A DNA stretch of 9,630 nt, from the NCBI GenBank assembly GCA_018700215.1, contig JABIST010000270.1:1-9630 (forward strand), read 5' to 3'. The DNA comes from Dehalococcoidia bacterium. Lineage in GTDB: Bacteria; Chloroflexota; Dehalococcoidia; UBA2979. The notes beneath the pieces are model-generated. The model was not told the DNA's origin. It did not search any database and saw only the letters and a list, made by a program, of their open reading frames with translations. The stretch's first letter is position 1. The number at the start of each line of letters is the position of its first letter. The position numbers and the translations under genes are program-made. This document shows positions 6,861 through 9,630 of the stretch, in pieces.

Positions 6861-6885
6861 TCGGCTTCCCGATCGGAAGCCGATG
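6861..6885 (+). promoter_or_regulatory. 9-bp stem-loop sequestering the ribosome site and start codon of the second MFS gene
   Basis: TCGGCTTCC (6861-6869) pairs perfectly with GGAAGCCGA (6875-6883) around a five-base loop. Two further G-U pairs (6860 with 6884, 6859 with 6885) would enclose the whole ATG. The only Shine-Dalgarno-like element, GGAAG at 6875-6879, is inside the 3' arm. In the folded message both ribosome site and start codon would be hidden, a geometry suited to translational control or to coupling with the upstream gene. The structure is seen in the sequence; function is inferred. Confidence 0.5.
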
Positions 6886-8214
6886 ACTGTCAGCGACACT
6901 GCCGCTCCGCCCGAATCGCCACCGCCCGGTGGTCAGCGCCGCCGCGGGCTGCCGATCCCCAGTTTCGAATCGATGCGCCATCGTGAGTTTCGGCTGTACT
7001 GGGTCAGCACGGCGCTGGTGTTCTTTGAACAGGGGATGGCGAATGTTGCGCTGGGCTGGTTCGTACTGGAGCTGACGGATTCGGCGGCGTGGGTGAGTGC
7101 CGTGGTTGCGGCGCGTGGCATTCCGATGTTTCTGCTGACTGTTCCCGCCGGCGTGATCGCCGATCGCTGGGACCGGCGGATGATGCTGATCATCACTCAG
7201 TCGCTTGCGGCGCTGGCGGCGCTGGTGTTTGCGGCGCTGGTCTGGAGTGGCGAGGTGACTGCTCCGATCGCATTTGGCTTTGCGCTGGTGCTGGGCAGCA
7301 GCACCGCGTTCGGCCTGCCGACGCGTCAGGCGATCATTCCGATGTTGGTTCCGCGTGAAGAGCTTATGAATGCGATTGTGACCGGTGCGATGGCGCGCAC
7401 CAGCTCGATGCTGATCGGGCCGGCGCTCGCGGGCGTGTTGATCGCCGTGGGCGGCGCGGAGTTGTCGTTCGCCGTCCAGGCCGTATTCATGGTCTTGAGT
7501 ACGTTCATGCTGATTCCCCTGCGGTCCGCCTCACGTCGAGTCAGCGGAGTCAGCGGAGTCAGCGGAGTCAGCGGCGAGGCGGACGGCGGCCAGCCGGTTC
7601 GCCGCCGTTCGATGTTCGGTGACTTTCGAGAAGCATGGGGATTCCTTCGCGCCGAGCCGGCGTTGCTGGTGATCATCGCGCTGATGGTCAACACCGGACT
7701 GTTCATGATCGGACCGATGCAGTCGCTGGTCCCGTTCCTGATTCGGGACGAGTTGGGCGGTGGCCCCGATTCCTTTGGCCTCGTACTCTCCGCGATGGCG
7801 CTGGGCACGCTCACGACCTCCACGTTCCTGACCTCGATGGGTGGGATGAAGAACAAGGGTGGATTCTTCGCGATGGCGCTGATCGGGGGGAGCATCTGCT
7901 TCGGCAGCATCGCGCTCTCACCGTGGCTGGGGATGGCGATCTTCTTCTTTTACGTGTGGGGAGCCTTCGGCGGGTTCTTCCAGGCGATGAGCCAGACGCT
8001 GCTGCAGACCCACACACCGGACGAGATGATGGGACGGGTGATGGGCGTGAGTACGCTGGCCTCGATGGGGACGATGCCGTTGGGCGCGATCATCGCTGGA
8101 GTGATGGCGACGGTGCTCGATGCTCAATCGGCGGTGGTGATTTCCGCGGTGATCTGCCTCACATTTGCAATATCAGCGTTAATCGGGGCTCCCCGTTTCA
8201 GGCGACTGCGCTAA
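6883..8214 (+). CDS. MFS transporter, MFS_3/EntS-like exporter (paralogue 2)
   Basis: A 443-residue 12-helix MFS protein that is co-linear with the preceding gene and identical at well over half of the positions by eye. It has the family entry SFESMRHREFRLYWVS (28-43), motif A GVIADRWDRR (90-99), the helix 5 segment NAIVTGAMARTSSMLIGP (163-180), and the second-half landmarks KNKGGFFAM (323-331) and FFQAMSQTLLQTHTP (365-379). It should act as a proton-driven exporter of an unknown small molecule. MFS_3 proteins work as single chains, so the pair more likely covers two substrates than a heterodimer. The central cytoplasmic loop carries a VSG repeat at 220-231, absent from the paralogue. It begins 82 bases after the first MFS gene, with no convincing promoter in the gap, so cotranscription is likely. 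The start is supported by alignment with the paralogue, and there is no earlier in-frame ATG. Confidence 0.93.
   Translation: MTVSDTAAPPESPPPGGQRRRGLPIPSFESMRHREFRLYWVSTALVFFEQGMANVALGWFVLELTDSAAWVSAVVAARGIPMFLLTVPAGVIADRWDRRMMLIITQSLAALAALVFAALVWSGEVTAPIAFGFALVLGSSTAFGLPTRQAIIPMLVPREELMNAIVTGAMARTSSMLIGPALAGVLIAVGGAELSFAVQAVFMVLSTFMLIPLRSASRRVSGVSGVSGVSGEADGGQPVRRRSMFGDFREAWGFLRAEPALLVIIALMVNTGLFMIGPMQSLVPFLIRDELGGGPDSFGLVLSAMALGTLTTSTFLTSMGGMKNKGGFFAMALIGGSICFGSIALSPWLGMAIFFFYVWGAFGGFFQAMSQTLLQTHTPDEMMGRVMGVSTLASMGTMPLGAIIAGVMATVLDAQSAVVISAVICLTFAISALIGAPRFRRLR
7538..7573 (+). repeat. Four exact 9-bp tandem repeats (GAGTCAGCG) in the second MFS gene
   Basis: Four uninterrupted copies of GAGTCAGCG encode VSG-VSG-VSG-VSG at residues 220-231, in the cytoplasmic loop joining the two six-helix halves. 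The aligned loop of the paralogue lacks any repeat. Units are a multiple of three, so copy-number change keeps the frame and alters only loop length. Perfect identity of the copies suggests recent expansion by slippage. Confidence 0.9.
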
Positions 8215-8225
8215 GCTGGTTACCC

Positions 8226-9630
8226 ATGCTTTACGCAGAAGAACTCACGAAATCATTCGGCGGTAACGAGGTGCTCGCGGGCGTCTCGTTCAGTATTGGC
8301 GACGGCGAACGCGTTGGCCTGGTTGGGCCGAACGGCGCTGGCAAGTCGACGCTGCTGCGTGTGCTCGCCGGCGACGATGTAGCCGACACCGGCCGATCCG
8401 GTCATCGCGGCGGTGATCTGGAGTTTTTGCGACAGGAAGCTGGCCTCGATCCCGAGCGCACGATCTCCGAGGAGCTGTGGGAAGCCTTTCCCGAAGCGCG
8501 TGCGATTGAGCGAGAGCTGGACGAGATTGCGGCCAAGATCGGCTCTGGCGAGGGCGACCTGGACGCACTGATCGCGGAGCAGGGGACGCTGTTCGAGCGT
8601 TTCGATGCGCTGGATGGCTACCGCATCGACAAGCGAATTGGGCGTGTGCTGGCGGGGCTACGCTTCGATCCGGGTGACGCGACGCGTAAGTGCGGCGACT
8701 TTTCGGGTGGCTGGCAGATGCGAGTGGCGCTGGCCAAGGTGCTGGTGCACCGCCCGCCGAACCTGGTGCTGGACGAGCCGACGAACCACCTTGATACCGC
8801 CGCGCAGGAGTGGCTGGGCGAGGAGCTGACGAATTACCCGGGCTGCGTGCTGCTGGTGACTCACGATGGTTCGTTCCATGACCGCATCGTCTCCCGCGTG
8901 CTGGAGCTGCGTGAGGGTCGCGTGATCAGCTACTCCGGCAACTACACCGCCTACCAGCGCCAGAAGGCAGAGCGCCTTGCCGCGCAGGACTCGGCTGCCT
9001 CGCGCCAGGAGCGTGAGATTGTGCGCCAGGAGCGCTTCATCGAGCGTTTCCGCTCGAAGGCGACGAAGGCGACGCAGGTCCGGAGTCGCGAGAAGGCGCT
9101 CGACAAGGTGCAGCGGATCGAGCGCACTCGCAGTGAGCGCGAGGTGCACTTCCAACTGAAGGCGACCGGGCGCACAGAGCGTGAAGTGCTGCTGGCGGAA
9201 CAGATCGGCCACTCCTACGACGGTGAAGAGGTAATCCTGATCGACGCCACGCTGAAGGTGGAGCGCGGCGACCGAGTGATCCTGGTCGGCCCCAACGGTG
9301 GTGGGAAGTCGACGCTGTTGCGGATTCTCGCGGGTGAGCTTGAGCCGACCCATGGCACGGTTCAGTGGGCCCCACGCGCCCGTCTGGGCTACTACGACCA
9401 GCACCAGGACGAGGCGCTGGACCCGAACCGCACGGTGATCGAGGAAGTGCGCGCCGTAGGTGACGGACAGGCCGATGGCCCGCTGCGCAACGTGCTCGGT
9501 CGCTTCCTCTTTACCGGCGACGACGTGCAGAAGCCGATCTCCGTGCTCTCCGGCGGCGAGCGCAGTCGCCTTGCCCTCGCCAAGTTCCTGATTCACCCGG
9601 CGAATGTGCTGTTGTTGGACGAGCCGACGA
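8226..9630 (+). CDS. ABC-F family ATPase (ribosome-associated type), truncated by the right edge
   Basis: The frame is open for 468 codons and runs off the window. Two ABC ATPase domains and no membrane segments mark an ABC-F protein. The first domain has Walker A GPNGAGKST (34-42), signature FSGGWQMR (159-166), Walker B LVLDEPTNHLD (180-190, catalytic Glu184) and H-loop VTHD (211-214). A charged helical linker at about 243-316, including ERFRSKATKATQVRSREKAL, is the ABC-F interdomain extension that reaches into the ribosomal E/P-site region. The second domain has Walker A GPNGGGKST (355-363), signature LSGGERSR (441-448) and the start of Walker B VLLLDEPT (461-468). About 150-180 residues are probably missing. 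The ATG is 11 bases after the MFS stop and lacks a Shine-Dalgarno, but homology begins at once (LYAEELTKSFGG), so this start is sound and coupling to the MFS gene is likely. It may be a housekeeping translation factor or an antibiotic-protection protein; the sequence does not decide. Confidence 0.93.
   Translation, partial: MLYAEELTKSFGGNEVLAGVSFSIGDGERVGLVGPNGAGKSTLLRVLAGDDVADTGRSGHRGGDLEFLRQEAGLDPERTISEELWEAFPEARAIERELDEIAAKIGSGEGDLDALIAEQGTLFERFDALDGYRIDKRIGRVLAGLRFDPGDATRKCGDFSGGWQMRVALAKVLVHRPPNLVLDEPTNHLDTAAQEWLGEELTNYPGCVLLVTHDGSFHDRIVSRVLELREGRVISYSGNYTAYQRQKAERLAAQDSAASRQEREIVRQERFIERFRSKATKATQVRSREKALDKVQRIERTRSEREVHFQLKATGRTEREVLLAEQIGHSYDGEEVILIDATLKVERGDRVILVGPNGGGKSTLLRILAGELEPTHGTVQWAPRARLGYYDQHQDEALDPNRTVIEEVRAVGDGQADGPLRNVLGRFLFTGDDVQKPISVLSGGERSRLALAKFLIHPANVLLLDEPT

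Noticed and set aside
5550..6899. Minus-strand open frame of 449 codons, longer than the MFS gene it overlaps
   Set aside because: Its product is an Arg/His/Gln-rich string without hydrophobic core or motif, the complement of a leucine/valine-rich membrane gene. The MFS frame has clear family motifs.
8184..8198. CGGGG-CT-CCCCG followed by TTT near the end of the second MFS gene
   Set aside because: The loop is too small for the full stem, only three T follow, it is inside coding sequence, and the ABC-F gene starts a few bases later.
8658..9596. Minus-strand open frame of 312 codons at the right end
   Set aside because: It is antisense to the ABC-F gene, whose Walker, signature and H-loop motifs are all in order on the plus strand.

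Overview
This is a high-GC bacterial window (roughly 60-65% G+C by eye). It is almost fully coding and split into two divergent blocks around a 142-base gap at 5348-5489. Most codons end in G or C, Shine-Dalgarno sites are clear on most minus-strand genes, and one gene carries a classical lipobox. I cannot place the organism firmly. The mix of paired M16 peptidases, an NhaP-like antiporter fused to a TrkA regulatory half, a TlpA-like lipoprotein and EntS-like MFS proteins fits Chloroflexota or Actinomycetota-type genomes, but that is an impression.

Minus-strand block, read from 5347 down to 1: (i) a secreted thioredoxin-like lipoprotein with a CSNC active site; (ii) a 607-residue CPA1/NhaP-type cation:proton antiporter with a C-terminal TrkA-N plus TrkA-C module; (iii) a catalytic M16 zinc peptidase with HLFEH; (iv) a second M16 protein that has lost the zinc site but keeps the Arg/Tyr pair its partner lacks; (v) the first 16 codons of another gene running off the left edge, possibly YjbQ/UPF0047. 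Genes iii-v are separated by 2 and 16 bases and look like one transcription unit. The antiporter lies 46 bases upstream of iii, with a 7-bp hairpin between them. The lipoprotein is 111 bases upstream of the antiporter, with a possible weak terminator between.

Plus-strand block, 5490 to the right edge: two tandem paralogous MFS exporters of the MFS_3/EntS type, then an ABC-F ATPase that runs off the right edge. The ABC-F gene begins 11 bases after the second MFS gene and lacks a visible Shine-Dalgarno, so translational coupling is likely. The three genes could form an export-plus-ribosome-protection unit, but no substrate or drug can be named.

Nothing here is clearly a new system. The points most worth a second look are the similarly placed stem-loops at the starts of both MFS genes, with different stem sequences; the reciprocal loss of functional residues in the M16 pair; the unusual ion-site motifs of the antiporter; and a 4 x 9-bp in-frame repeat in the central loop of the second MFS protein. 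No RNA genes, CRISPR arrays or insertion sequences were seen, and no non-coding stretch exceeds 150 bases.
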